This document shows, in pieces, positions 10,466-22,689 of a stretch of DNA of 64,000 bases (positions within the stretch are counted from its first letter, which is position 1; every line of letters begins with the position of its first letter). Origin of the DNA: Spisula solida (Eukaryota; Mollusca; Bivalvia; Venerida; Mactridae); the NCBI GenBank assembly GCA_947247005.1, contig OX365948.1, positions 3,596,001-3,660,000 of the forward strand. Reading direction: 5' to 3'. The position numbers were made by a program, and so were the translations under genes. The notes beneath the pieces are model-generated. The model did no database searches. It was not told where the DNA came from and saw only the letters and a program-made list of their open reading frames with translations.

Positions 10466-12218
10466 TTAGTAATCAATTGAAACGGCGCTATTTTCTGCCC
10501 ATATATGTTGTAATTTAAACGCCACGTCATATACTGTATTTAGCTTTTAATTATGTTTTGCCTATTTTGAATGAGTATATGACTTTAAGAACTTATACTG
10601 TATATAATGTTCTTGGCTTTGATAAATAAAGCCCATTTTCAACTTCAATCTGTGTCGTTTTGTATCCAATATACTAGCTTCACCAGTCACCATCACCACA
10701 AGGATTATAATTATTATTTACATCGTATTTGATCCATTTCAAGGAATAATGTAGAAAATTGTAAAAATGACAAATATATGGGTCAGTTTCTTACATATCG
10801 TACTAATTAAGGTATATTTGGGTGTATTTGGGTATATTTGGGTATTTCGTGCCGCCCGATTCAACGGTAGTTCTAACACCACAAGCATCCCCATTGTATA
10901 CACAAACACCTCTGATGAACCCTCCTTCGTCTTGAAATATTATCATATCGACGTGGATTTACAGTGTTGACATCTTAATCTTTTAGTTTTACACAGTTTG
11001 TGATGACGTAATATGGCGCTCATAATAAATAATTTTTCGTGAAGACTGGTTGATTTAGGTCACACACCACAACATCTGAGTTCTAGACGGTTGTCGAAGG
11101 CTGTAGCAGTACTCTTATCATTTTGGGGCCTTCATGATGTCAACAATATTTTAGCACAAAAGTTCCAAGGTGTGCCCAAAATACTAACTATCGATTGGCT
11201 AACCCCGTTATCGGTCGGTCCAATGAAAAGATATGTTACAATGGGACGTACACGTGCTGCCATTCTGTGATTCACTGCGGGACAGTAAAATGACGAAATG
11301 CGGAAGCGAAAATATTTTGAAATAGATGGGCTAGGTCACTTTTCACGGACCTGTGGTACAGTGTACCAATGGACACAAAAATAAAAGTACAATGTATACC
11401 AAAAAGTACATTTTTACTGTACAGAGTACAGCATTGAGAGACCTCGGAAGTTGAAACGACAAGTAGTATGCAGTCTTAGCATGTGTATGTCAACATAATA
11501 TTTAAATCATAGGACGCATCAATGTCCTTTGGTGCGCATGAGTCCGCCTGATACGACAGTCAATAAGGTGCACAACTACTTGTAAGTGCGTGTACAGTCA
11601 CATCTGTGTGCAAAAAGATAAAATTAAGTCGGACAGGGAAGGCAGCTCTAAACTTGACCAGCCAAGCACAAAAAAACAAACATTTATAAGGCACAATGCC
11701 CAACACACAATCAAACGAGAAGATTACTTTCAAGAGTACTTGCAAACAGAGACCATTTTGATAAATCATGTCTTCAGCGATCAGTACTAGTAAGCACACC
11801 TTCGGTCTGACCATTTTCAATAATACTCAAATCGTCAATAAGCCACTTGTCAAAATACCGCCGCAGTTCACGCACTGCCAACAGCACTCAGAGATAGTAA
11901 AACACTACCGTATTTCAAGAAAGCGCTAAAAACACACGGTTTTACAAAAGCTTATTCTGGCTGATTATTAGTTTGACTTCTTAAAGGTCTCCTAAAAGGT
12001 AGTACATTTATTTCTTGTAGAAGTGGTATGTGACGCTGTTCTTGAAACACTAGTACAGTAGTAAATAGTGTCTTATAAGTTGGGGGTCTCCTGTCTCCTT
12101 AAAGGAAGTATCACTATTCCTTTGGAGTCAGTACTGTTTCTTAAATGAAATAAAAGTATTATTATGTTTTAGTTACAAGTTATCTGCTGAACATTCACAT
12201 TTTATCCTTAAACTTTAA
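10466..12218. other. Non-coding with short repeats
   Basis: Contains a small tandem run of GGTATATTTGGGT-like units at 10810-10848 and a dispersed-repeat copy at about 11614-11740. The rest shows nothing I recognise. Confidence 0.4.
11614..11740 (+). repeat. Dispersed repeat, copy 1 (unknown family)
   Basis: Shares roughly 75% identity over about 120 bp with 13400-13520 (same strand) and 48060-48190 (opposite strand). The common stretch is AAAAAGATWATATTAAGYCGGACAGGGAAYGCAGC, then an ACAGAAAAACATT-like stretch, then GCACAATRCCCAACM. None of the three copies preserves a common open frame. Confidence 0.6.
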
Positions 12219-12841
12219 TATATGAGCCAGTCTCCAGGAAGACCTGCTATTTTGACAAAACATTTGATTTTGAGATTTTTTATTATCTAAAAGAGTAATC
12301 TTAATGAAGCAAAATGCAAATGAAATTTTGTTAGTATCTTGATTTTTAAGAAAGTTACAGTTGTTTTGTTGAGACCCTATTCAGACCCTTTTTGCGTGAC
12401 GTCGCAAACGTCATTCAAGCGTTATTCGACGTCTTTGTAACAAGTACTTTATACATACTGCATTTGATCAATTATTTACATCAACTGGTCAAAATGGTAT
12501 CAAGTTTTAGAATGATGTTTTAAGTTTTTAAATATACATCCAAATTGTAAATGTTCACATTTGGAGAAAGACTACTACAGTAACTGTTTTAAACAACTAT
12601 ATCCTCGTTTTTCTCAATCAGAGTACTCTTCTGAAATTGGTCACCATAGCAACGAAGTAAATGATTTCGACATAATGCATAAGACATTTTAAAGCTAAGG
12701 TTAGTAATATATGGATAAATGACTTAAAATTGAATCTATAGATATGTTTTTTTTCTTATTTGAAAGCCTTTCAAAACATTGTTACATGCAGTAATTACTT
12801 AATGTCAATATAGCAGGTTTTCCTGGAGACTAGCTCATATA
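12219..12841. mobile_element. DNA transposon remnant with 32-bp TIRs
   Basis: Left end 12219-12250 (TATATGAGCCAGTCTCCAGG...) matches the reverse complement of 12810-12841 with two mismatches in 32. TA dinucleotides border both ends. 623 bp with no surviving ORF; non-autonomous. Superfamily undetermined; the TA flanks would suit a Tc1/mariner-type mechanism. Confidence 0.8.
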
Positions 12842-14247
12842 TTTATACATTTGTTGATATATCCATGTCCAATTGTTTTAACCATGTCTTAAATGTGATT
12901 GTACAGCACTTTTGAACGTGCAATTACTGATAAAAGTGCTATATCAATACGGTATAATAATATCAATTCCCCTGGGTGATCACTATAGACAGGTTGGACG
13001 GTATTATAAATTTATTAAAGATGTTTCTTTCTGGTGACAAATGTCTGTTTTCGAGACCGACAATATCACCACTTCTAATATCTGCGTATATACTGGTGAA
13101 CATAACATTCTTGTATTTTGTTAAGGATATTTCAATCTACACTATGCACAGTTTTGCGCGTTCGTGTTTGACTTGAGATTGCTTGATAGAACATATTACA
13201 CTCAATTACATGCATGTTAGTCGTGTTGAACTCACGGAATATTGTTATCGCCTGTTTGTTCGATTTCTCTCCCTTGGTTTACACACCGTCTGGTATTATT
13301 TTACATGTTTGTTTTATCGTGGTAAACAAGGTTTTCCAACTTTCAACTTCAGCGTTTATCGCCAATACAATCTATAATGTGGCAAGTTGAAAATTTTAAC
13401 AAAAAGATAATATTAAGTCGGACATGGAACGCAGCACGGCACAGAAAACATAAACACATACAACGCACATTGCCCAACACACAACCGAACGAGAAAATGA
13501 TCCGCCAAAGTCCCAAAAAGCTAAATGATCTTGTTTCAAAAGCATATAATAAGGTTTACGCAGCTTCATTTTGTACTCGTAAAACTACGGACAGTGTACA
13601 GAGATTCATTGAGTTGGTATACGCGAGAAGAGACGAATTTTAAAGTAGATAAAAACAACAACTTGGGTGAAATGTATTTATTTGAAATGTTCATTTTGTA
13701 TGTTTGTATACTCATGGGCATAATGCCTAACGTATTGCAAAAAAAACCTGTAAACTCTAAAACTGTATATTGTTGTTTTATTGAATGTTATTTCTATTCG
13801 CAAAGGTAACTCTCTTTCTATCAAACCAAGCTGTGGCATTTCGAGTAATTTGAAAGCGAAAGCATATTTTGAAATAAGGAACTGTTGTTTCAATTGCATT
13901 TGAATGTAAAAAATTTGAGGTTGGAGAAAAAAGGTACGGAACAAAACAGTTAAAATTAACTTAAACCGCATCAAACCAGTACATAATTTATGTCATTCCA
14001 TATTTTATTTATTATATTACATAAACATTTGTAAGTTAAGAATTCAGATTATACAGTTAAATCTATAAAACACGTTAAATGATATACCGGTAATAAGGTC
14101 CCCCTATCATTTTACTCAATACAACACTCTGCCAATAGTCTCTCCCTAAAATGTTACGAAGAACACTCTACGAAGAGAAACTGTATGACCATTGTTGACT
14201 TTCTTCTGGACAACTCTACCCTAGTACTATACTTATATACAAATATC
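12842..14247. other. Non-coding apart from one dispersed repeat
   Basis: Open frames here are short and AT-driven. Nothing recognised beyond the dispersed repeat at 13400. Confidence 0.35.
13400..13520 (+). repeat. Dispersed repeat, copy 2 (unknown family)
   Basis: Same family as 11614 and 48060. It happens to sit in an 88-codon open frame (13377-13643), but that frame is not conserved in the other copies, so I do not call a gene. Confidence 0.6.
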
Positions 14248-15075
14248 TTATCCTTTGAGGCTCTAGAACACTCTACTTCCGGACACTAGTATCCTTTGAG
14301 GCTCTAGAACACTCTACTTCCGGACACTAGTATCCTTTGAGGCTCTAGAACACTCTACTTCCGGACACTAGTATCCTTTGAGGCTCTAGAACACTTTACT
14401 TCCGGACACTAGTATCCTTTGAGGCTCTAGAACACTCTACTTCCGGACACTAGTATCCTTTGAGGCTCTAGAACACTCTACTTCCGGACACTAGTATCCT
14501 TTGAGGCTCTAGAACACTCTACTTCCGGACACTAGTATCCTTTGAGGCTCTAGAACACTCTACTTCCGGACACTTGTATCCTTTGAGGCTCTAGAACACT
14601 CTACTTCCGGACACTAGTATCCTTTGAGGCTCTAGAACACTCTACTTCCGGACACTAGTATCCTTTGAGGCTCTAGAACACTCTACTTCCGGACACTAGT
14701 ATCCTTTGAGGCTCTAGAACACTCTACTTCCGGACACTAGTATCCTTTGAGGCTCTAGAACACTCTACTTCCGGACACTTGTATCCTTTGAGGCTCTAGA
14801 ACACTCTACTTCCAGACACTTGTATCCTTTGAGGCTCTAGAACACTCTACTTCCGGACACTAGTATCCTTTGAGGCTCTAGAACACTCTACTTCCGGACA
14901 CTAGTATCCTTTGAGGCTCTAGAACACTGTACTTCCGGACACTAGTATCCTTTGAGGCTCTAGAACACTCTACTTCCGGACACTAGTACCCTTTGAGGCT
15001 CTAGAACACTCTACTTCCGGACACTTGTATCCTTTGAGGCTCTAGAACACTCTACTTCCAGACACTAGTATCCCT
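14248..15075. repeat. 41-bp satellite array
   Basis: About 20 head-to-tail units of 41 bp (TATCCTTTGAGGCTCTAGAA, then CACTCTACTTCCGGACACTA, then G). Units are almost identical; the few variants are ACTTG for ACTAG and CCAGAC for CCGGAC. This is strong evidence of recent homogenisation. Confidence 0.95.
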
Positions 15076-15920
15076 TGTCGCTCTAGAACACCCTACCCGG
15101 ACATATAATGCACCTTGTCGCTCAAGTACACTTCACTAAGATACTGATGCTATTCTTTGCCGCTCTCGAACACTAGGCCAAACAAACCCTAATGCAATTT
15201 GTCGCCCAAGAACACTCAACAAAGAGACCCGGTATCCTACGCCATTCGTCACTCTAGAACATACTACCGAGAGACACCCTACGCCATTCGTTACTCTAGA
15301 ACACAATACCGAGAGACACCCTACGCTATTCGTTACTCTAGAACACAATACCGAGAGACACCCTACGCCATTTGTCACTCTAGAACACACTACAGAGAGA
15401 CACCCTACGCCATTTGTCACTCTAGAACACAATACCGAGAGACACCCTACGCTATTCGTTACTCTAGAACACAATACCGAGAGACACCCTACGCCATTCG
15501 TTACTCTATAACACACTACTGAGAGACACCCTACGTCATTCGTCACTCTAGAACATACTACCGAGAGACACCCTACGCCATTCGTCACTCTAGAACATAC
15601 TACTGAGAGACACCCTACGTCATTCGTCCCTCTAGAACATACTACCGAGTGACACCCTACGTCATTCGTCACTCTAGAACACACTACCGAGAGACACCCA
15701 ACGCCGTTTGTCACTCTAGAACATACTACTGAGAGACACCCTACGTCATTCGTCACTCTAGAACACACTACCGAGATACACCCTACGCCATTTGTCGCTC
15801 TAGAACACACTAACGATAGACACCCTACGCCATTCGTCACTCTAGACCACACTACCGAGAGACACCCTACGTCATTCGTCACTCTAGAACACACTAACGA
15901 TAGACACCCTACGCCATTTC
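15076..15920. repeat. 42-bp satellite array related to the 41-bp array
   Basis: After about 150 bp of transitional, degraded units, about 16 units of 42 bp run on (CACTCTAGAACACACTACCG, then AGAGACACCCTACGCCATTC, then GT). Both arrays share CTCTAGAACACNCTAC. The period is a multiple of three, so long open frames run through it on both strands (for example 15136-15894 minus). These are artefacts of the repeat. Confidence 0.93.
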
Positions 15921-16656
15921 CTAAGAGTATGTCATTGTCCTTATAGTGTAAAACTTGACTAAGATACCGTTGTTATCACCGCTTGATGACTATTTCAAGG
16001 AGCCATACATGTACATGTACAGCCATTTCTCTCCGTATTGCACTCTTCCCAATGAATAGAATATAATACTTTAATGGTCTGTTCCAATTATGGGCCCTTT
16101 CTGGCATAATTATACTTACATTCAAATATATACACACGTTTATGAAATGAGACAAAACATAATAAAGGTTTGATTTTTGATTGGAAAACACAAATAACAA
16201 AAAGAGAAATACATGTAACGTAAATAATGATAAATCATATATTACAATGTAATAGTAATTCGAACTCGCGTTCAAAAGATAGTTTATGAATATAATGACG
16301 CGCAGATTTCTTACAAGACTCAAGACAGGATGAGACATTCATCATTTTGACTACATTATGATGTATGCTGTGGTAGTAATAGTCATCATAAAAGGTATTA
16401 TATCAGTGTTGCTCAATTATAACTAGGTATTCAGTGTGGATGCGATATTAAAATCCACTTAAAACAACAAAGAAACAAAAGAATTGCTAGTAATCATACA
16501 CGAGTGCAGATTTATCATGCATAGTGTAATTCAATGCGCTAAATGTGTCATTATTTCCAGGGGAATTCCCTTAAATTTAACACCGACTGAAATCACTGTA
16601 CCATAATTAATATTCTACATAACACTTTATATGTACATTGTATTTAACAGATTATA
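15921..16656. other. Non-coding, nothing recognised
   Basis: AT-rich, stop-dense sequence between the satellite and the TTAA-flanked element. Confidence 0.4.
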
Positions 16657-16660
16657 TTAA

Positions 16661-17388
16661 AGGGGCATGTCCTTGAACTGACGTGTCTCGAATACCAATT
16701 GAATTGGTTTATTATTTGCTTTCAATGAATTATGGAGATTTTTCAGTGAAATAAACAGTGAATATTTTACAGTGAAATTACCACTTTCTAATTTTCACTG
16801 TTTGAGATGCTGGTTCCAGTATCATGCTTCAAAGGAAACGTAACGCCAACGGCACCGGGCTTTAAAATATGCTTGACGTCATCATGACGTCATAACTCTC
16901 ACGTCGTGACGTTCTAATTTCGACGTGATTTTTCCAATTAAGCCAATTACGACACCTATTTAAGAGGAATTGAGGCATATAATAGACAGAAAATTTGTTG
17001 ATTTTGCTGTAAGATCAATTTTATTTCACTACGCCACTCGTGAAAATATTGATTTTCTGTGATCATTCGGTGAAATAAAATTCGATCTTACACCAAAATC
17101 AACAAATATCCTCTATATCATTTTTATATCTCAGTCAAATAATGAAAACCCTGTAAAAAGTTACGAAATATCCCGCTAGTTTAAAAAAAATATTTCAAGA
17201 ATAACTAAATATCATTGCCATCAATAAAAGGCAGACAGTATTTTATTCAAAACGATATACAAAATCTCTAAGCGCGCGATTGTAAGTCAAATTCTTCTTT
17301 GACTTTTCGGTAATAGTTGGCTTTACAAGTGATTAACGCGATTTTGTTGAATGCAAACCAAGCCACTCCAGTTTCTGGACATGCCCAT
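16661..17388. mobile_element. TTAA-flanked non-autonomous DNA transposon
   Basis: TTAA at 16657-16660 and at 17389-17392 directly bound ends AGGGGCATGTCC and, inverted, ATGGGCATGTCC. TTAA duplications are known for piggyBac and Kolobok elements. The interior holds a strong hairpin (16993-17028 with 17070-17107, about 35 bp) and CGTCATCATGACGTCAT palindromes near 16876. No transposase is present. Confidence 0.8.
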
Positions 17389-17392
17389 TTAA

Positions 17393-18740
17393 GTATGGCG
17401 CGTAAAAATATGACCAAATCTGGCAGATAATTAAATGGATTTGATCGAGGTTTTACCAAAACATTTCAACTACATGTATAACCTATTCTTTTCGATTTGG
17501 TCCAGTGGTGAGCAGGTTATCGCACGACTATCCCGGTTTTACCGAACGTCATTTTGCAAACTTAACATTCCCAAGGATTTAAGATTCATACGAATATCTC
17601 AGCACTTTTTCTGCGGTGATGCACTCCATGTTTCTCGTGAAATAGACACTAATTAATATTCAAACCACAAAGATAATTTATGTATATGTGTTTTTGTTAA
17701 TTAAGGTATTTTGCAAGATGGTTTTTGTTACGGTACTCATTAGGGAAATGCGTAAATATTACGAAATTTAAGCACGTACATGTATATTTCTCGGTATAAT
17801 ACGAGAGCCCAAGTAAATGGTATATAAAGGGTACTTTTTCAATCGATGTTGCATTCGCTATACTTACTTCATTGAAATATTCAACAACACTTTAAGCATG
17901 GTAAGTCTGCCTTGTACTGACATGGCATTTACAATACTTAAGCTTCGTCCTCATCATTTTATTTCTCTACTTAAACTTGCATCGAGAACGTTGTTTTACT
18001 ACGGAATCGTTTTCATGATATGTTTACATAATTATGATTTGTAAAGTAAATTGGACGCGTAGATTTTATAAGCTCTCTATGAAACGTTAAACATAGTAAA
18101 CATTTGTCGAAAGACAAAGAAATTCAAATGTGATCAGGACGTCTAAACATTATAAATAATTTTAGATGCGTACGATTGGTAAGATTATTAGTTAGACTCA
18201 CAGGTAATTGTACCATTAAAAACGAATAAAAAATGATTTTCTTATAAAATTTATGTAATCTATAATAGTATATCGACTTCTGTAAAATAATTCTTTATCA
18301 ATGTTAAAATCGGCTCGATCCCCGTCTGTGTCTTCAACGAAAAATAGCCCACATTCTTCATTCGACCCGGTTGTACGAATGGGTAACTGGGAGAGCCAAA
18401 GGTCAATATGCTGATACTGCTGGCTGTTATCGACGTCTAGTGATTCAGCCGACTTGAGACTAAATAATTGGGGATGTACAGACGATTGAACCGACGTATG
18501 AAAGAAAACTCTTCATTCAACCAAAGTTTAAAACATTACGAATCCTATCGTGAAGTACATGTATTTGCATTATCCTCTCGCTTGCATTATGCTCTTACAT
18601 TAACACATATTATATTCTTTTCCCGAACACGGAATGGGGCAAGGTGCCGAGAGTGTTTTAAAAAAAAGAGGGCAGTCGACCTGAAATAAATATGTTCAAG
18701 TAACCACATTTATTATACATTTGTAATTATATGATTTCAG
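17393..18740. other. Non-coding; upstream region of copy B
   Basis: Should contain the promoter and first exon of the copy-B gene, but no start codon in the right phase followed by a donor could be fixed. No other gene seen. Confidence 0.35.
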
Positions 18741-20558
18741 AGACTACTTGTTTTTATCACCATTGTGTTGATGTGCAGTGATTAAACGTCCGCCTTTTGG
18801 GGCGGTCGTTCTAGCAGCAAGAGCAGTAAGAGTCGCCAGAGCAGTAAGAGCAGTAAGAGCAGCCAGAGCAGTAAGAGCAGCCAGAGCAGTAAGAGCAAGA
18901 AAGAGAGTAGTAAGACTGAAACCAATATAGAAGTTAATGTATCAGTAGGCAATGAAGGGACTAAGGCTAGTTGAAGTATTGAACATACGGGAGATGGATG
19001 GTCAGGAAGCGTAGATGCTTCTGTAGATTCTAATGGAAAGTTGGAAGTTAATTCGAAAGTTTCTATTGATGGCGGGAAACGAAGCATTGACTGGGTAAGT
19101 TGCTAACATTCGCTGATCTCACAGTAAATGATAAAAACAGTAATAACGAAGTCGGCAATATTTTGTTTCTGTCACAGTGGTCGAGGCTTGCAACGTCTTA
19201 CTCTTGCTCTCCTTCAGCAATGGAGCTACATATGTATATAACTACCGTTTTATTTACCAGCCTTAGCTTGAACCAACAGTCTGGACACTTTAATAACCCT
19301 AGGCGTAGTGCCATTCGGTTTTACTCCTGCCTAATTTGCCAATGAAATCCGGCCTGGAAGGAGAACAACATTTCGAATGTAATGGGTCGGATATATTAAT
19401 ATATATATATAGTTACCGGATTGGGTTATTTTTGTTATGAGACTTTGGTACCGTAACTGTCCAACCTTCAATAATTTGATATGTAACATACATTTACTGT
19501 TTGTTTATTCTTATTTCAGAATGGCCACCATTACACCATCACATTACACATAGATCAGTGTATCTTTAACGTATACGACTTGGATAGAGATGGCTTTATT
19601 ACCAAGAATGAAATTCGGGAATTATTCAAGGATGATATAAAAGCGGACAACTTCTACAATGATCTAGATATAACAACAAGTATGGTAAAAAAATCAATTA
19701 ATATGATATTACTGATTAGGATTGACGTAATTTTGGTACAAGTGCAATCACTCATCTATCATATGTAAAAGTGCAGCCGGAAAACTTATTTACATTTCTT
19801 ACATATTTGATTTACATGAGATACCACATTTAGTTGGCCCCATGTTTGACCATATGATTGAATACTGTTGTAAATGGACGGGTATAAAGCCAATCTAAAT
19901 TTGATTACTAAAAGTTTGTCTTAAAGTCGTAAATGAACCCTCACCCGTTGGGTGGAATTCGAATACACGACCAAAACAACAACGGTGCCTAGTACCGAAT
20001 ATAAAATTGATAGCTACTGACCCAGGCATTTATAAAGCCACGTGGTGTGTCTATCATGGAGGCAAAATAGATAGCAAAATATTATCAGAAATAAGAGTAG
20101 GGTTGTAAGAATAGAGACCTGGGTACTGTTTTATCAAAGAACGGACTATAATCTTAAAGTTACGCTCAAATTTAAACCCTACGCAATCCATTTACAGTTG
20201 CAATTTTTGGTAAGGGGTTTGTAAAAATTAATTAATAATGTTTCAGTAAATGCGCTGCTTCAAACTACGTATGTTCATAAAGTTAATTTTGTTCAAGAAT
20301 TATGAAGAATTTAAATGTATGCGTGACTCCACGATCTCCTTAAGTGCTTTGATAAAGCAATACTCTGGTCCTTGCCACCTTTAATATCCAACATTTGTCA
20401 AATTGTGAGTCGTTTGATATGCTTCTATTGTATTAAACTAGCACGATGTTACACTTGTATTTACAGGTGACGGTAAAGTGGATATACATGAATTCCTTGC
20501 CATGGCACCTTTAACTATCAAAGGTTGTGAGGATACAGAAACCCCATTCGCTGTCTAA
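18741..20558 (+). pseudogene. Secreted Gly/Ser-rich EF-hand protein, copy B, broken by two in-frame stops
   Basis: Homologous in order to the copies at 0.4-1.4 kb and 34.7-36.1 kb, on the opposite strand. Exon 18741-19094 follows acceptor gatttcag and reads RLLVFITIVLMC (signal core), then SAFWGG, then a tract built of Ser-Lys/Ser-Gln codons (agcagtaag), then one Gly/Trp repeat (HTGDGWSGS, SNGK). It ends GGKRSIDW at donor GTAAGT. In this frame TAA at 18783-18785 and TGA at 18972-18974 interrupt the reading. Exon 19520-19679 (160 nt) keeps an intact EF-hand loop DLDRDGFITKNE and ends at GTATGG. Exon 20467-20558 completes a second, unusual loop (13 residues, DITTSDGKVDIHE) and ends PFAV-stop. 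All splice sites look functional, so the damage is confined to the first exon. Alternatives are a short non-functional allele or sequence errors at both sites. Confidence 0.85.
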
Positions 20559-20604
20559 GCATATTATGTTTTTCAGTTTTATGTCTAATTTTCAGTTTTA
20601 TGCA

Positions 20605-20610
20605 AATAAA
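20605..20610 (+). terminator. Polyadenylation signal AATAAA of copy B
   Basis: A consensus AATAAA lies about 47 bp past the stop codon of the copy-B terminal exon, in the usual place for a short 3' UTR. It supports the placement of the last exon. Confidence 0.6.
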
Positions 20611-20669
20611 TAATTTGATAAAAAGAAACCATTTTAACGTGTTGTATATTTAAATTTCTGATAAGTCAT

Positions 20670-20766
20670 GTACTGGAACCAGAGTTTGAGGATTATTTTA
20701 TAAACCAGGGTACCCTTAGCGGGTCTCGTTTTTTATAAACTAATCCTCAAATTCTGGTTCCAGTAC
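20670..20766. repeat. Foldback with 35-bp arms just past copy B
   Basis: GTACTGGAACCAGAGTTTGA at 20670 begins an arm whose inverse ends at 20766. 33 of 35 bases pair around a 27-nt loop. It lies 60 bp beyond the copy-B polyadenylation signal. Confidence 0.85.
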
Positions 20767-21171
20767 AAGTCAGTACCAGATGCGTACCTTATTTTGTTGA
20801 AACGTTGTTTTTAGGAGGATACTTTTTATATGGGCTGCGGTTTCGAGTCCGCTAATTATAGCGGACAATACGCAGACCACAAGGCCTGCGGATGTCGTTC
20901 CGCTTTACGATAACACGTGTGCACGTGGTTTGGTCAGAGTTTGAATTCACTAATGGATCTAAAAATTTGTGTTAAAATCCCGCACTGAAGCAAAGATACT
21001 AGAAAATGGCTGCTAATAGAATAACACAAACAATTAAAATGCGATATTCGGCAGCTCATAAATTTTCTTTTATTTTTTAATGATGTTTAAAATATTCCAA
21101 AAACTAGCGTAGGCCCTTGTCTAGAAAAGAAAAGATAATAATTATCAGTCTTCCATGGTTGCTATGCAACC
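20767..21171. other. Non-coding
   Basis: Contains a small perfect palindrome GTCCGCTA/TAGCGGAC near 20850; otherwise nothing recognised. Confidence 0.35.
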
Positions 21172-21742
21172 AATCTTTTTATATGGGGAGGGCTATTTCC
21201 TAAATGTTTGGACACAAAAAAGGCAGCCATTTTTTTGCCCACTTCGGAAGGAAATTTTAACATTTTCAGTGCATAAACGATGCTACAAACTGTTATGAGA
21301 CACATGATTACTCTGAGATAAAGAATTAAGTCGAGCGGGAATCGTTCATATGCGCGAAATATCAACCAATCTTTAGAAAATCTAATGAAAAAGACACAAG
21401 TTTCGGTTATTTCCCATCGCAAAGTTTGCAATACAATTAATTAAAGTCCGTTTCGGGTATTTATGGGGAGGGCTATTTCCTAAATGTTTGGACACAAAAA
21501 AGGCAGCCATTTTTTTCCCACTTCGGAAGGAAATTTTAACATTTTCAGTGCATAAACGATGCTCCAAACTGTTATGAGACACATGATTACTCTGAGATAA
21601 CGAAGTAAGTCGAGCGGGAATCGTTCATATGCGCGTAATATCAACCAATCTTAAGAAAATCTAATGAAAAAGACACAAGTTTCGGTTATTTCCCATCACA
21701 AAGTTTGCAATACAATTAATTAAAGGCCGTTTCGGGTATTTA
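21172..21742. repeat. Tandem duplication, two units of 280 bp
   Basis: The segment from TATGGGGAGGGCTATTTCCT at 21182 recurs at 21462 with about 97% identity. The differences are a one-base deletion in a T run and a few substitutions. Both copies read open over short stretches but share no known motif. Confidence 0.92.
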
Positions 21743-22689
21743 CGTATCTAGACCGGACGATGATAATCCACATCGTAGTTGTAGGTTATTGTAAAGAAAG
21801 TAAAACAAATGCATTTTCGTAATTCCTCGCCAAGTTGTAATTAAAAAATCCCTCCAAAATCGTCAAAAAATATTCGCGGGATGAAGGTCGCGAAAACTAA
21901 TTACATGTTGTTGTTGTCGTTATTGGATACAATAAAACCCGTAATTGTCCGTCTAAATCTCTTTTATGTTGTGACGATTTGCAGGGTTTATTTAACGAAA
22001 AAAGGTGTTTAAGATTAAAGATGTTTGATATTTAATCGTAATATTTTTGATTGAAATAAAAATAGCCTTTTCTTTTGAACAAAGGTACTATCTGGTATGC
22101 TCATGCAACCCATTAAAAAAAGATAAAATATTAAATAAGGCCTAGAAATCAGTTTTTATCTGTGTTTATATCTAATTATTCATTTTTAAATTAGTTACCC
22201 CTGAATTAAGTAGACCTAGAATTAAACAAATTGAAAGACGTGTATTATTCGTGTTCATTCGGACTGACAAACGATATAGCAGGGTTGTATCGTCTTTCGT
22301 TACTTTGTACCCAATATTTCGTATCAAACCGCTATCGCGCGCTTTCTTGTGCAACGAACCGCTTCGATAGGTTGCATAGACGTAGGAAAGCGCTCGGTAG
22401 CGCTTTTTGGAAACGGCTTGCTCCAGATTCGTAACTTCGTAACCAAACAATTTTTTGTGAAGTAATGCATCACAAAAAAATCCAGTACTAGATGAGCATG
22501 TTACAAATAATGTAGGACAACTGACATAGTCCGCTACATATGCTGTGCATTAGTTCATATTATTCTTTTTCAATATTTTGACCGTAATATATTTCATTAA
22601 CCTATGAAGGATAAGTATGCTTTGTTCTTAATACAAATTTGTTCTTTTCATTTATATGAAGTTAAGTCCGCATTGTGTATTGTATGTAT
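21743..22689. other. Non-coding with a CpG-richer patch
   Basis: 22230-22440 is richer in CG (CGCTATCGCGCGC, AGCGCTCGGTAGCGC) and may be an old repeat. No gene recognised. Confidence 0.35.

Noticed and set aside
10905..10945. CTGATGA...GAAA words hinting at a hammerhead ribozyme
   Set aside because: No stem II between the two boxes and no closing helices; also not next to the Penelope-like element.
15136..15894. 252-codon open frame with a 14-residue Cys-rich repeat (minus), and its plus-strand partner
   Set aside because: Produced by a 42-bp satellite whose period is divisible by three; frames open on both strands and no start/stop or splice context supports a gene.
18782..19087. 101-codon Leu-rich frame antisense to copy B
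   Set aside because: It is the reverse reading of the Ser-rich AGC/AGT tract of the copy-B exon.
20820..20910. Box-B-like GGTTTCGAGTCC suggesting a tRNA
   Set aside because: No box A at the right distance and no cloverleaf; only a small palindrome remains.
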